A stretch of DNA of 44,923 nucleotides from Candidatus Cloacimonadota bacterium. Lineage in GTDB: Bacteria; Cloacimonadota; Cloacimonadia; Cloacimonadales; Cloacimonadaceae. Where the stretch lies: contig JAHDQK010000054.1 of the NCBI GenBank assembly GCA_018433885.1, forward strand, positions 1 to 44,923, read 5' to 3'. Position 1 is the stretch's first letter. The number at the start of each line of letters is the position of its first letter. The position numbers were made by a program, and so were the translations under genes. This document shows, one piece after another, positions 17,406 through 26,907 of the stretch. Below the pieces are notes generated by a model. It was not told the DNA's origin. It saw only the letters and a program-made list of their open reading frames with translations, and did not search any database.

Positions 17406-18122
17406 CTAAAACTCGCTGGATAATAGTAAAGACCAAGTCTGATTTCTTAGTTCGACGCGGTCAAAAAACTGATATGTGGGCAAGCGCAGATAGTCCCAGC
17501 CCAGAGTAAACCGATATTCCAAACATACTGGAAGCCTACCAACACGCAGACCTCCGCCATATACAAAGCTAAAATCGAACATATTTACGTTTCTTAGTGC
17601 GCTCTCTTCCCAAATCTTCAAGGCTTCGAAACCGCCCTCATCATCCGGAAACCACACCGTTCCGTCCAATTCGTGATGCCCCCTGAGCTTAAGGCTCATC
17701 GCGCTCCCTGTCACCAGATTCAACCCCAGATGGTCGGTATCAAGAATCTTCAGCTTCAAGAGCACCGGCAACTCGAAATAATCCAGATGGTACTTCACTT
17801 TCATCTGTGCCGGCTTTGCCAGTTCTTCCATTACACCATTCATCTCCAAGTGATCTATGGTGATGGTTTGATGCGAGCCTTTCATGGAATACAGAGCTTC
17901 GAAACCGAGGCTAAGCACCTCGCTTGCCGCAAAATCCAGCCACAATCCCCCCACTGCGCCTAGCCGAAGCCCAGTCTGCACCTTGTAATCCCCCTCATCT
18001 CCTTTGGTGCCATAGTGTTGCGAGATATTCATCCCCGCTTTACCGCCCCAGTTCATCGGTACTTGAGCATCAAGAATCGTTGCCATCATCACCCAGAGCA
18101 GGAGGCTAATCAGGTAGTGCAT
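17406..18122 (-). CDS. Outer-membrane beta-barrel protein (PorT-like)
   Basis: This 238-residue protein has a signal peptide ending near AQVP, followed by GGKAGMNIS, a typical first strand of the PorT-like outer-membrane barrels. Alternating strands run to a C-terminal Phe (LLLSSEF), as recognised by the BAM complex. Eight to ten strands fit its length. The start codon directly abuts the plsC stop. It could be a small porin or a surface-protein assembly factor; nothing in the sequence decides. Confidence 0.7.
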   Translation of the reverse strand: MHYLISLLLWVMMATILDAQVPMNWGGKAGMNISQHYGTKGDEGDYKVQTGLRLGAVGGLWLDFAASEVLSLGFEALYSMKGSHQTITIDHLEMNGVMEELAKPAQMKVKYHLDYFELPVLLKLKILDTDHLGLNLVTGSAMSLKLRGHHELDGTVWFPDDEGGFEALKIWEESALRNVNMFDFSFVYGGGLRVGRLPVCLEYRFTLGWDYLRLPTYQFFDRVELRNQTWSLLLSSEF

Positions 18123-18851
18123 CTACATCTCTTCCACGGCAGTGCGTATCCGGTCATGAAGAGTTTCGGAGAGGGCGTGTTTGTCCTTATACAGCGGATC
18201 GTCCTGCCGGATGGGATCCAATATCTTCATCTTAAGTGGCACGCTATGGATTTTTGTATCCTCTTCGATGACATGCCAGGTACCTTTGATCGCCAAAGGC
18301 ACGATCACCGCTTCTGCCATCATGGGAAGCTTGAAACTACCTAGGTGAAAGCCGCCCATTTTGTCGCTCCTGCTTCTGGTACCTTCGGGAAAAATTACCA
18401 TGGGATGCCCCGCTTTGATCACAGCCGCACTTTTGGCAAAAGAATCGATTGCTTTGCGGGCTGAGGTTCGATCGATGAACACGCAGGGGATTTCGTGCAT
18501 CCACCAGGATAACACGGGAATCTTGAACAGCTCTTTTTTGGCGATGAATCCGCAGGGACGATCGATAAAGCCCAGCACCAGAGGGATGTCGAACATACCC
18601 TGATGATTGGCTACAAAGCATACATTTTCGCTATCGGGAAGTTTGTGAGCATCCAGAACTTCCACCTTGGAACCAGTACTATGCACGGTGGTTCGTCCCC
18701 AAAATCGCACGCAAACATGCACTACTTTTCGATAAGCTTTGTAGGGCAGGATCAACTTGCTCAGGATCAACAGCAGATATGCCAGAAGGCAGATTAGCAT
18801 AAAAAATATGAACCAGATCTTCCAGAGCATGGATTTCACGGATTCCTCCAT
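18123..18851 (-). CDS. plsC: 1-acyl-sn-glycerol-3-phosphate acyltransferase
   Basis: This 242-residue membrane-associated acyltransferase has an N-terminal hydrophobic segment (about 10-35). The catalytic HX4D motif is in ANHQGMFD (about 82-89), and the glycerophosphate-binding motif is FPEGTRSRS (about 154-162). It adds the second acyl chain to lysophosphatidic acid in phospholipid synthesis. It overlaps the upstream DUF7033 gene by one base (TAATG). The placement between a deacetylase-like gene and an outer-membrane barrel gene points to an envelope-building operon. Confidence 0.88.
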   Translation of the reverse strand: MEESVKSMLWKIWFIFFMLICLLAYLLLILSKLILPYKAYRKVVHVCVRFWGRTTVHSTGSKVEVLDAHKLPDSENVCFVANHQGMFDIPLVLGFIDRPCGFIAKKELFKIPVLSWWMHEIPCVFIDRTSARKAIDSFAKSAAVIKAGHPMVIFPEGTRSRSDKMGGFHLGSFKLPMMAEAVIVPLAIKGTWHVIEEDTKIHSVPLKMKILDPIRQDDPLYKDKHALSETLHDRIRTAVEEM

Positions 18852-20296
18852 TAGTAACTAAGGGTTACCCATTCTTCATAAATATCTTTCAGCGATGTTA
18901 CCCATCCGCCATTGCGCAGAGCGTTACTGATGGTCTTGTAATATAGTTTTCCCCATCCGGGGTAGTCCACAGGATCAAAACTGGTATTGTGCCATAGTAA
19001 TGAAAGATGGCATTGATATTTTGCCGCCACCTTGATCAACCTGAACAGGGTGAGCTTCCCGCCATGAGGCTTGATGTTCATCGCTTTATGAGAGTATAGG
19101 GTGGTATCCATTACGATCAAGGGGATCTCCAAGACTCTGAAGGGTCTGTTTTCCTCTATGTTGAAAGGATAGAAGGGTACCGAGATGCCCGCTCGAAAAC
19201 CTACATTCTCCCAATATCCCAAAGTGCTATCATACTTGATCCCCGCAGCCTCAAGGTTTGCGAAGCTCAATTGATAATCGAAGTGCAGATAGTGAGTACG
19301 AAAACCAGTGGGGTTCATGCCCAAGCTCCGCAAATTCTCCAATTCTTCAAGCAAGACATCCAGATCGAAAGCCGCCTCCGGCGAGCCGTGCAAGCCTACA
19401 TCCTCCTGCCCTAGAAGATCGATGATCTCCTCCCGGTACACCATGTCGTCAATATAGTTTTGCCGAGGATCCTCAAACTTGCCGGATGCCAGAAGGAACC
19501 AGGTGGATTTCACTTTCAGTTCGCGTTCCTTTTGCAATATCCCTCGCAAGCGCCGGTAGTGGTTGTAGAAATGCTTTTTGTGCAGATAGTGCCCAATCAG
19601 CTTGTAGGAAGCATTTAGGGGGCGTTTCAGAAAGGTATGAAAGTTATAGCGATAGGTATCGCTTACCGCCTTGGCATCCCAATAACGCCAGTAGTCGATA
19701 TCGTGCGAAAGGCTTACCGCGAACCTTCGGTTACCCTGCCAGGCGATATCACGCAGGTATTCCGGCAAAACCCGCTGGATGGCATAAAGCAGGATCTGGC
19801 AATAGATATCCACCACCGGTGTCTCGGTGAAATCCCAGCGATATTGCAGGCTCTCCTTGTAATCCACTCTGCCCCGGGGTAACCCGAGTCCGCTGATGAT
19901 ATACTCGTGCCAGCAAGTTAGAAAGTAAAATGCCCCTGCTACGATATCCTTGCGCAAGATACAGGAATCCTGCGTAAGCGAGAAGATGGATCCCCCCTCT
20001 GAAAACAGAAATGGTAGATGATTTCCGTTGAAAGAACAGAAATTTACCTTTTCCAGGGGATACAGCTCCCGTCGTTCAAAGAACTCCGCCGTTTCGGGAT
20101 GAAACTTGATGCAGATCGGGTAATCCCGTTTGGGGCGGGTTCCATAATATATATGAGCCGCCTCGAAGTGAGTTCCATATATAAAAGTAGGGTTCAGCCG
20201 GAGTATATAACAGTATGTGCGTAGCACAAACTCTGCCTTGGGGATATATCGCTCCGGCAGATTCAAGAGTATGTTTATTTTCGGATAGCGCTCCAT
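18851..20296 (-). CDS. DUF7033 / polysaccharide deacetylase-like protein
   Basis: This 481-residue protein has an N-terminal alpha/beta region like DUF7033 (about 1-180) and a C-terminal polysaccharide deacetylase-type NodB fold (about 195-470). The metal-site start is SLSHDIDYW (the D and H positions of the NodB motif), later blocks include GLHGSPEAA and GFRTHYLHF, and LLWHNTSFD near the end resembles the last catalytic motif. It probably removes acyl groups from a cell-surface polysaccharide or its lipid-linked precursor. There is no signal peptide, which fits a cytoplasmic enzyme. It begins 4 nt after lon. Confidence 0.75.
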   Translation of the reverse strand: MERYPKINILLNLPERYIPKAEFVLRTYCYILRLNPTFIYGTHFEAAHIYYGTRPKRDYPICIKFHPETAEFFERRELYPLEKVNFCSFNGNHLPFLFSEGGSIFSLTQDSCILRKDIVAGAFYFLTCWHEYIISGLGLPRGRVDYKESLQYRWDFTETPVVDIYCQILLYAIQRVLPEYLRDIAWQGNRRFAVSLSHDIDYWRYWDAKAVSDTYRYNFHTFLKRPLNASYKLIGHYLHKKHFYNHYRRLRGILQKERELKVKSTWFLLASGKFEDPRQNYIDDMVYREEIIDLLGQEDVGLHGSPEAAFDLDVLLEELENLRSLGMNPTGFRTHYLHFDYQLSFANLEAAGIKYDSTLGYWENVGFRAGISVPFYPFNIEENRPFRVLEIPLIVMDTTLYSHKAMNIKPHGGKLTLFRLIKVAAKYQCHLSLLWHNTSFDPVDYPGWGKLYYKTISNALRNGGWVTSLKDIYEEWVTLSY

Positions 20297-20300
20297 GGCA

Positions 20301-22628
20301 CTACTTGACTTTGGGCGCCACGATCAAGAGCTTCAGAGCCTCAGAAACATCCGTCACAAATGTGATATCCATTCCTGTCAGGATTTCTTCCGCAAAGTCC
20401 GAGATGCTTTCGCGATTCTCTTCCGGAAGAATCAGCTTTTTGATGCCAGCCCGTTTGGCTGCCAGGATCTTCTCCTTAAGCCCGCCTATGGGCAGAACCT
20501 TGCCTTGCAGGGTCACTTCGCCGGTCATGGCGATATCATGCTTTACCTTTCTTTGCATAAAGAGGCTCGCCAAGGCTGTCGTAAGGGTGATACCTGCCGA
20601 AGGTCCGTCCTTGGGCACAGCACCCGCCGGGAAATGGATGTGTAGATCGTAATTGTTAAAATCCTTCGGATCTATCTTGTATTGCGCGCTGTGAGCTTTC
20701 AGATAGCTGAGGGCGATCCGGGCGGATTCTTTCATCACTTCGCCCAGAAGCCCGGTCAGGATCACCGCTCCCTTGCCCGGCATACGAGTAGTTTCGCAGA
20801 ACAGGATCTCACCGCCGTAGCTGGTCCATGCCAGCCCAGTGGCGATGCCGATCTCCGGCTTGCGGTTGGCAAGCTCGTGAGTAAATTTGCGCGGACCAAG
20901 ATATTTCTGGATATCTTGGCTTTTGATGTCCCAGGGACCTGCCTCTCCATAGGCTGCCTCCCGCGCGATCTTTCGGAAGATGGAGCCGATTCTGCGTTGC
21001 AGAGTGCGCACTCCCGCTTCCCGCACATAGTGGCGGATGATTTCCTGCAAAGCGCTTTTATTCATGCTTACCGGAAACCCCGCCAGACCATTGTCTTCGC
21101 GTTCCCGGGGGATCAGATAGTTCTTTGCGATCGCGATTTTATCGTGTTCCAGATAGCTTGTGAATTCTATGATCTCCATCCGATCCCTCAGCGGAGCCGG
21201 AATGGTATCCAACGAGTTTGCCGTGGTGATGAACATCACTTCCGAAAGATCGAAGGGCAGATTCAGGTAGTTATCCACAAAGCTGTTGTTCTGCTCGGGA
21301 TCCAATACTTCCAGCAGCGCGGAAGCGGGATCTCCCCGGAAATCTCTGCCCAATTTATCGATTTCATCCAGCATAAATACCGGGTTTGCCGTCCCTTGCC
21401 TCTTGATTTCGGTGATGATCTTGCCCGGCATCGCACCGATGTATGTGCGGCGATGCCCGCGAATCTCCGCTTCGTCGTGGATTCCCCCCAAGGACATCCG
21501 GATGAACTTGCGGTTGAGCGCACGCGCTACGGATTTGCCTATTGAAGTCTTGCCTGTTCCGGGAGGGCCTACAAAGCATAGGATAGGACCCTTGAGCTGC
21601 CCTTTAAGTTTTTTAACCGCAATGTATTCCAGGATGCGTTCCTTGGGTTTTTCCAAGCCATAGTGATCCTTGGTAAGGATGCGCTCGATCTTCTTCATAT
21701 CCAGGCGATCTTTGCTGTATGTAGTCCAGGGTAGGTTTACTATCCAATCCAGATAATTGCGGATCACGCCATACTCGCTGGACGCGGGTTGCATCACTGC
21801 AAGGCGGTCAAGCTCGTCCAGAGCTACTTCTTTTACGTATTCGGGCAATTGATTCTTCTCGACCAGCTCTTGCCATTTGAAGATTTCCTTGCTTACTTCG
21901 TCCGTTTCGCCCAATTCACGGCGAATGGCATCCATTTGCTCACGCAGGTAGTAGCGTCTTTGATCTTCGTTCATTTCGAGCTGAATGTTATTGCGAATAT
22001 GGTTTTCCAGCCGCATTTGGCGGATCAGCTCTGCCAGGCAGTTGTTCAGATATTTATAGCGTTGCCTGAGGTCCACCAGCTCTAAAATTCTCTGGCGGTC
22101 AGAGATCTGCAGTTCGATGTTTCCGGCGATGATATCTGCCACTCGTCCGGATTGTTTAATATTCGAAAGTCCGGCGATCATCTCGCGGTTCAACAGGCTG
22201 CTTTCCTGAGATATTTTGTCCAAAAGCTCCAGTGCAATGGTGCGATTTGCCTGCACTTCCATGTCTTCACCCGTGGGTTCCGCTATCACTTCCACATCCA
22301 CCATGATGAACGGTTCATGCTGAGTGGCGCGTTGCATCCGGATGCGGGAAGTACCCTGCAAAAGCAGACTGATGCTGCCATCTTGGTTGCGCAGCATCCT
22401 CAGGATGCTTACGGCAGTGCCTACGCTCTCCAGTTGTTGAGCGTCTCCTTCGCCACCGCGATCCAAAAAGTATGCCATCAATTTATCGTTCGAAAGCGCA
22501 TGATCGACTACCAGCTTGGATTCCTCGTCGGTAACCACAAGAGGCATCAGCAGATAGGGAAACATCACCACATTGTTCAGATGCAGAACGGGTAAGGTTC
22601 TGGGAATCCTGCTGTTGTTATCTTCCAT
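20301..22628 (-). CDS. lon: ATP-dependent protease Lon
   Basis: This 775-residue enzyme has the standard layout of bacterial Lon: N-terminal substrate-binding domain (about 1-210) starting TLPVLHLNNVVMFPYL, a coiled linker, the AAA+ domain with Walker A GPPGTGKTS and Walker B FMLDEIDK, and the C-terminal peptidase with catalytic Ser in KDGPSAG and Lys in GGLKEKILAA. All key residues are present. It degrades misfolded and regulatory proteins in the cytoplasm. The start is preceded by AAGGAG. It leads a run of five genes, with only 4 nt to the next gene. Confidence 0.98.
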   Translation of the reverse strand: MEDNNSRIPRTLPVLHLNNVVMFPYLLMPLVVTDEESKLVVDHALSNDKLMAYFLDRGGEGDAQQLESVGTAVSILRMLRNQDGSISLLLQGTSRIRMQRATQHEPFIMVDVEVIAEPTGEDMEVQANRTIALELLDKISQESSLLNREMIAGLSNIKQSGRVADIIAGNIELQISDRQRILELVDLRQRYKYLNNCLAELIRQMRLENHIRNNIQLEMNEDQRRYYLREQMDAIRRELGETDEVSKEIFKWQELVEKNQLPEYVKEVALDELDRLAVMQPASSEYGVIRNYLDWIVNLPWTTYSKDRLDMKKIERILTKDHYGLEKPKERILEYIAVKKLKGQLKGPILCFVGPPGTGKTSIGKSVARALNRKFIRMSLGGIHDEAEIRGHRRTYIGAMPGKIITEIKRQGTANPVFMLDEIDKLGRDFRGDPASALLEVLDPEQNNSFVDNYLNLPFDLSEVMFITTANSLDTIPAPLRDRMEIIEFTSYLEHDKIAIAKNYLIPREREDNGLAGFPVSMNKSALQEIIRHYVREAGVRTLQRRIGSIFRKIAREAAYGEAGPWDIKSQDIQKYLGPRKFTHELANRKPEIGIATGLAWTSYGGEILFCETTRMPGKGAVILTGLLGEVMKESARIALSYLKAHSAQYKIDPKDFNNYDLHIHFPAGAVPKDGPSAGITLTTALASLFMQRKVKHDIAMTGEVTLQGKVLPIGGLKEKILAAKRAGIKKLILPEENRESISDFAEEILTGMDITFVTDVSEALKLLIVAPKVK

Positions 22629-22685
22629 TTTGCACTCCTTGAAATTCTGTTTTACTATATGGATAAAGCATTTCTGCCAAAAGGC

Positions 22686-22714
22686 AAGAATCTGCTTCCA
22701 GCGCTTTTTGACAA
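22686..22714 (-). promoter_or_regulatory. Promoter of the lon operon
   Basis: TTGTCA (22709-22714) is followed after 17 nt by ATTCTT (22686-22691) and GCC. The hexamer matches that of the tetR promoter exactly. The leader would be about 55 nt. No heat-shock-type element (CIRCE) is visible. Confidence 0.45.
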
Positions 22715-22800
22715 GGAAAATTTTTGCTTTTTTGTATTATCTGTTTTTTACTTATTGTGCTATACAGATGCCCTTAGCCCTGAACCGATGTGAATACTCC

Positions 22801-22940
22801 ACCCCCATTCATCAATCGCGTTGCCATGCCCTGTTGATGCAGTTCCCACTGCATATTCACCCCACAGCCACTGCTTTGAGCGAGGGGCATGGATATAGTT
22901 CAAAGCATGGATTAGCATCCCACGAAAATCATATTGGGGT
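22801..22940. repeat. Dispersed palindromic repeat, copy A
   Basis: This intergenic sequence shares several blocks with 33905-34090. GATGCAGTTCCCA (22836-22848) is the left arm, and the next 16 bp (22849-22864, CTGCATATTCACCCCA) are the reverse complement, with two differences, of the corresponding core in copy B. CCCATTCATC (22804-22813) matches an inverted block in copy B. It lies between lon and the triple-PII gene, where no gene is supported. Confidence 0.55.
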
Positions 22941-22972
22941 TTTAAGCGGTGTTTGTACCGGAGCTAAGCTGT

Positions 22973-24094
22973 TCAGCTTCTTTTCTTGATCTCTTTTGCC
23001 CGATAGGTAAAGGCTTTATCCACCGGCAAAGAATAAAGCATGGCTTTAGCGTCGTCCTCAAAACAACCTGTCGCGCTGAGTTCTTCTGCAATCGCCTGCA
23101 CTTTGGCGGTGGGAACTATCATCTTGCAGATTTCGCGGATGTGACGGCGCAGCTCCAGGTCTTCGTCCAAGCTATTGAAGCGGATCTTGCAAATTGTAGC
23201 GCCCGGTGCGCCGCTGCTCATGGCGGCTTCCGTGAGTTCCGTGCCCTTGCCTTCCTCGCAGATCAGGTTCAACTCGGTCAAATCAAAAAGAAAATCGCGG
23301 TGTTTGGTGGCTTCCCGTTCCAAGCTGGATTTTCGCCATTCCATCCCGCCTTTGAGGGCATCGATGGCAGAGACCATCTGCTCCAAACTGGCAGCCTGAT
23401 CTGTCTTGGAACGAGAGATCTTGGTATTTACAATCCCTTGTTTGATGGGATACACATAGGCGATGCCCCTGCCGGGTTCATCCAGCTTTCCCACTTCTAT
23501 ATAAAGTTCCATTACAGGGTTTGTGTCGTGTTTACTGAGTACGAGGTTGATCAGTTCCTTTTCCGGGGGGATGGTGATCCTGAGTAGCCCCAGTTTATCG
23601 CGCACGCCAGAACCTTCACCATGGGTGGTGGCGGGAACGCTGGCGCCATAGTTCAGGGAAATGCGGGAGATTTTATCGCCCTCTCCCCTTTGCACCACAC
23701 AGGTGATTCCCACCAATTGATGAAAGAAATTCTCGGTGTACTTTCTTTTGAAGTGCGTTTCCTGCACTCCCGAATATTCCGGATGGCTGTGTAGCACGTC
23801 GATTTCCTGGCTGTAGATAGTGCCTTTCCCCGGAGAGCGAAGATCATACTTTTTCGCGATGTAACCGAGTACCGCCGTTTCGTTCTCTTCATCTACAAGA
23901 AAACTTAAGATTTCCACGGGGTAGCTAACCAAGTTGTGACGTTTGAGGATATTCGTAAAACCAGCGTTCACATTCAAAAGGGAAGAACGTCCCACTTCCA
24001 TGAATAACTGGTGGATTCCAAGCGCATAGAGGTCGTCAACCACAGATTTTGCCAGGTTCTTATTCAGGATGATGTTGATCTTCACGCATTTCAT
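22973..24094 (-). CDS. Triple PII-like (GlnB-fold) signalling protein
   Basis: This 373-residue soluble protein appears to be three PII-like domains in tandem. Domain 1 (about 1-98) starts VKINIILNKNL and ends with GKGTIYSQEI. Domain 2 (about 120-225) has LVGITCVVQRGEGDKI, a long T-loop-like insert, LLRITIPPEKE and GRGIAYVYPI. Domain 3 (about 262-366) has LNLICEEGKG, MIVPTAKVQAI and LPVDKAFTYR. PII folds bind nucleotides and small effectors and usually act as trimers, so one chain may form a whole pseudotrimer. The gene overlaps the DUF1538 membrane-protein gene by 4 nt, so it probably regulates that protein. The fold assignment is by pattern; the effector is unknown. Confidence 0.7.
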   Translation of the reverse strand: MKCVKINIILNKNLAKSVVDDLYALGIHQLFMEVGRSSLLNVNAGFTNILKRHNLVSYPVEILSFLVDEENETAVLGYIAKKYDLRSPGKGTIYSQEIDVLHSHPEYSGVQETHFKRKYTENFFHQLVGITCVVQRGEGDKISRISLNYGASVPATTHGEGSGVRDKLGLLRITIPPEKELINLVLSKHDTNPVMELYIEVGKLDEPGRGIAYVYPIKQGIVNTKISRSKTDQAASLEQMVSAIDALKGGMEWRKSSLEREATKHRDFLFDLTELNLICEEGKGTELTEAAMSSGAPGATICKIRFNSLDEDLELRRHIREICKMIVPTAKVQAIAEELSATGCFEDDAKAMLYSLPVDKAFTYRAKEIKKRS

Positions 24095-26223
24095 ACCGCA
24101 ACATCCTCATGGGTGAGTTCCAGGTTCTCTGGTTCATATTCTTTCAGGAACGCCTTTCTGCGCAGGTTGACAACCAAGCCCATACCCAGAACAAAAAGAA
24201 TCGGACATACAGATGCCATCGCTAAAATGCCAAAACCTTCCACGACACCTACTTGAGTGCCGATGCCCAAGCCCATGGAGAGCACCAGAGGCACCGTGAT
24301 CGGTCCGGTGGTTACGCCTGCGCTGTCCCAACCGATATTTACAAATTCCTCTGTAGAAAGGTAGGTGACTACGAGTAACAGCAGATATAAAGGACCCAAC
24401 ATCCAGAACAAGGGGATGTTCCAGACAATCTTGGCTACCCCCAGCATGATCCCGGTACCCACTCCCATCGCAACAGATTGAATCAAAAGGGATTTCTTGA
24501 AAGCACCCACTGTGATATCCTCAACTGTAAGACCCAGAGCGTTCAACGCGGGTTCTGCCAGAGTGGCGCTATAACCCATGATAAAGGCAAAGATCATCAC
24601 TACCAGAATTCCCGCCATGCTATACGGACTTCTACCAAACAATGGCCCCCGGACGGGAACGTAGCGATAGAGCTTGCGGATTTCATCGAAGTTTTTGGCA
24701 TCAAACTTTGCAACTTTGATCTTTCCGTGGTCTTCGTAATAGAAAAACTCCGTAGTGCTGCCATCAGGCTGTACTGCCACATTCACCAGTTCTTTATCAA
24801 AACCTTTGATGATGCTTCTACCCGCATGATTCTCCATCGGAGCAAATGATACCGGGAGGTTTGAGCCAACTTGGTCCCCAATTTTGGAGAGTCCAAGTTC
24901 GATGCCGCCCCCGAAAACCGCCATTCCCACCAAGGCAAAGGCTAAGCCCAATAATACTTCATCCGCTTTTGCCAAACGCTCCCGTAGAACGAAATACAAA
25001 ACCGCCAAAAGAAATAAGGAAAGGGGAACGATCGCCCGCAAGGCACTACTCACATTGCGGCTTATGTATGTAACTACATCAAGATCATCAAGAGGATTGT
25101 TGGCTGCAGCTACGCCCTCAGCTTCCAGTGTTAGAATTTCAGAAAACTGGTCTTTGATCCCAATTGAGCCATTTTGGACCAGCCAAGTACGAAAGTTATC
25201 CAAGGTTGTAAATACTTCGCGGAGACGAGCCTCGGAACTCCCGATTTTCGCTACATATGCCATCAAATCATCTTCCCTACCGTTAAAAGCATTCAACTGA
25301 GCCGGATAGCTGGCTTTACTAATGGCATAATCCTGCATTTCTGAAACACTATCGAAGAGATTGACACTTTCGTGATTATCCGGAGCAAAGAAACTAACAT
25401 CGTCCATCGGAGCAGGAACTTGGGCAGAAAACATCATCCCCAAGATCAACACGGCTATCACCGGGACCAAGGATGCCAGAGTTACCACGCCAAAGCCGCC
25501 TTCGGTGTTTTCACCTCCTCGGTTTGCAACATGGCTGATGCCTATACCCAAGGCAAGAACAAGGGGAACCGTAACCGGACCAGTAGTCACACCCCCACAA
25601 TCCCAAGCAAGACCGATGATGTGCTTCAGATTGGGATGAAAAGATGCATAAAGCGAAAGCCCCAATAATATACTTATTAGGATGTAGATATATGGTTTTA
25701 GCGACCATCCTTTCAGGAACCGGAACATACCCAAAACAAGAGCAAGGCCCACCCCGATCCCCACCGCGGCTACCAGATACGAGCTGTATTTGTTCAAAAA
25801 CAAAAACAAGAGGGGAGCTTCCCATGCCAAGACGCTGCTACCAGCGGCTTTTAGCACTCCGATCGCGGGCTCTGCAAATGTGGATGCCAAGCCCAAGATA
25901 AAGGCGATGGTAAGGATTACATGTACTTTTGCCTTCTGCGGCAAGCGTATTCCTATCTCCTCGCCCATCGGCATGATCCCCAGTAACAATCCCTCCATGA
26001 AAAAGGTGAGACCAAGAATTACCATCACCATACCTAAGGCGATCACCGAAGCATCAAGGATGGGTATGCCCAGAACAAGCGCCTGGAATAGGATCAAATA
26101 GACGATAATCCCAGAAACTGCTTTAATCTGCTCTGATACTTTGATCCGAATGTATCTCAGTATCATGTTGATAGCTTCGTTACTGCTAACCCGGAATCTC
26201 GGGCTTTCCTTCTTCTTGTTCAT
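24091..26223 (-). CDS. Duplicated DUF1538 integral membrane protein (putative transporter)
   Basis: This 710-residue inner-membrane protein contains two DUF1538 units. Paired signature blocks are FAEPAIGVL (about 115) with LAEPALNALG (about 560), and WDCGGVTTGPVTVPL (about 213) with WDSAGVTTGPITVPL (about 655). Each unit has several hydrophobic segments rich in Gly, as in transporters built from inverted or tandem repeats. Two soluble inserts (about 275-395 and 465-545) separate the membrane parts. The family has no established substrate. The downstream gene codes for PII-like domains and overlaps it by ATGA, which suggests a PII-controlled transport system. The N-terminus up to about residue 30 is polar and cytosolic. 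Confidence 0.75.
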   Translation of the reverse strand: MNKKKESPRFRVSSNEAINMILRYIRIKVSEQIKAVSGIIVYLILFQALVLGIPILDASVIALGMVMVILGLTFFMEGLLLGIMPMGEEIGIRLPQKAKVHVILTIAFILGLASTFAEPAIGVLKAAGSSVLAWEAPLLFLFLNKYSSYLVAAVGIGVGLALVLGMFRFLKGWSLKPYIYILISILLGLSLYASFHPNLKHIIGLAWDCGGVTTGPVTVPLVLALGIGISHVANRGGENTEGGFGVVTLASLVPVIAVLILGMMFSAQVPAPMDDVSFFAPDNHESVNLFDSVSEMQDYAISKASYPAQLNAFNGREDDLMAYVAKIGSSEARLREVFTTLDNFRTWLVQNGSIGIKDQFSEILTLEAEGVAAANNPLDDLDVVTYISRNVSSALRAIVPLSLFLLAVLYFVLRERLAKADEVLLGLAFALVGMAVFGGGIELGLSKIGDQVGSNLPVSFAPMENHAGRSIIKGFDKELVNVAVQPDGSTTEFFYYEDHGKIKVAKFDAKNFDEIRKLYRYVPVRGPLFGRSPYSMAGILVVMIFAFIMGYSATLAEPALNALGLTVEDITVGAFKKSLLIQSVAMGVGTGIMLGVAKIVWNIPLFWMLGPLYLLLLVVTYLSTEEFVNIGWDSAGVTTGPITVPLVLSMGLGIGTQVGVVEGFGILAMASVCPILFVLGMGLVVNLRRKAFLKEYEPENLELTHEDVAV

Positions 26224-26322
26224 TTTATTTCCGCTTCCTTGGGCTTGTTAGCTTTCGTTTATAACTCATCAATTATCTCTGATACGAAAACTCAGCACTT
26301 ATCATATCTGATGCGAAGGAGC

Positions 26323-26907
26323 TTAACCACCGATAATCAGATACAAGATCATGTTCTCCACGCCTATGATAAAATTCACCGCGAGGAATAAATATACAAG
26401 GTATTTGTGAACGTAAAGGTTGTAGTACTTTCTGAAGAAATCTATCGAAAACTGGAAGTCGTAATCATCAATCCGATGCTCCACCCGCCACTGTTCCAAG
26501 AGCCGGGGCACGGTTTTCCGCAAAAGCTTCGAGACAATTCCGGTAAAGGCATCTGTGATCCTGCGGCGGATGCTTTCCTTCATCTGGGCAGGCATCAAAG
26601 GCCAGCTATCCACAAAGGATGTCTTCTCCCACAGAAAAGCCCGAACCTTCTCCTCAAGATCGTGGATATAACCGTTCCTCAATGAAGGATTTTCCGCTTG
26701 CCGCAGATAATCGTGTAAAAGATCCCGGGCCTTGCCGAAAAGCCACTCCCGCTTGCTAACCAAAAAGCCTGGAGTGAGAAACACCCGCTTGCCAAATATA
26801 TAGCGCGCTTTGGGGTTGAATAAAAACCACCGGATAAAATAGATGATCATCAGCCCAAGAGCGATGTTCCACACTATAAAGAGTAAAGATCTTAAAAAGA
26901 GCATCAA
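26323..26907 (-). CDS. DUF445-like membrane protein
   Basis: This 194-residue protein has one transmembrane segment at each end (about 5-27 and 168-192) and a charged helical middle. The segment FNPKARYIFGKRVFLTPGFLVSKREWL resembles the start of DUF445 (YheB/YjiN-type) proteins, where a P-x-G-x-IP-K-R pattern is usual. It is shorter than most members. Function is unknown. It overlaps the TPM-domain gene by 4 nt (ATGA), so the two are coupled at the end of the long adk-led run. Confidence 0.55.
   Translation of the reverse strand: MMLFLRSLLFIVWNIALGLMIIYFIRWFLFNPKARYIFGKRVFLTPGFLVSKREWLFGKARDLLHDYLRQAENPSLRNGYIHDLEEKVRAFLWEKTSFVDSWPLMPAQMKESIRRRITDAFTGIVSKLLRKTVPRLLEQWRVEHRIDDYDFQFSIDFFRKYYNLYVHKYLVYLFLAVNFIIGVENMILYLIIGG

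Noticed and set aside
20682-21545. A 287-residue open frame on the plus strand inside lon
   Set aside because: It mirrors the conserved AAA+ and peptidase domains of lon and has no own binding site or motif.
22965-22978. Palindrome AAGCTG-TT-CAGCTT at the end of the PII gene, followed by a T-rich stretch on the plus strand
   Set aside because: It lies partly in coding sequence and points away from the gene; the stem is short, so I do not call it a terminator.
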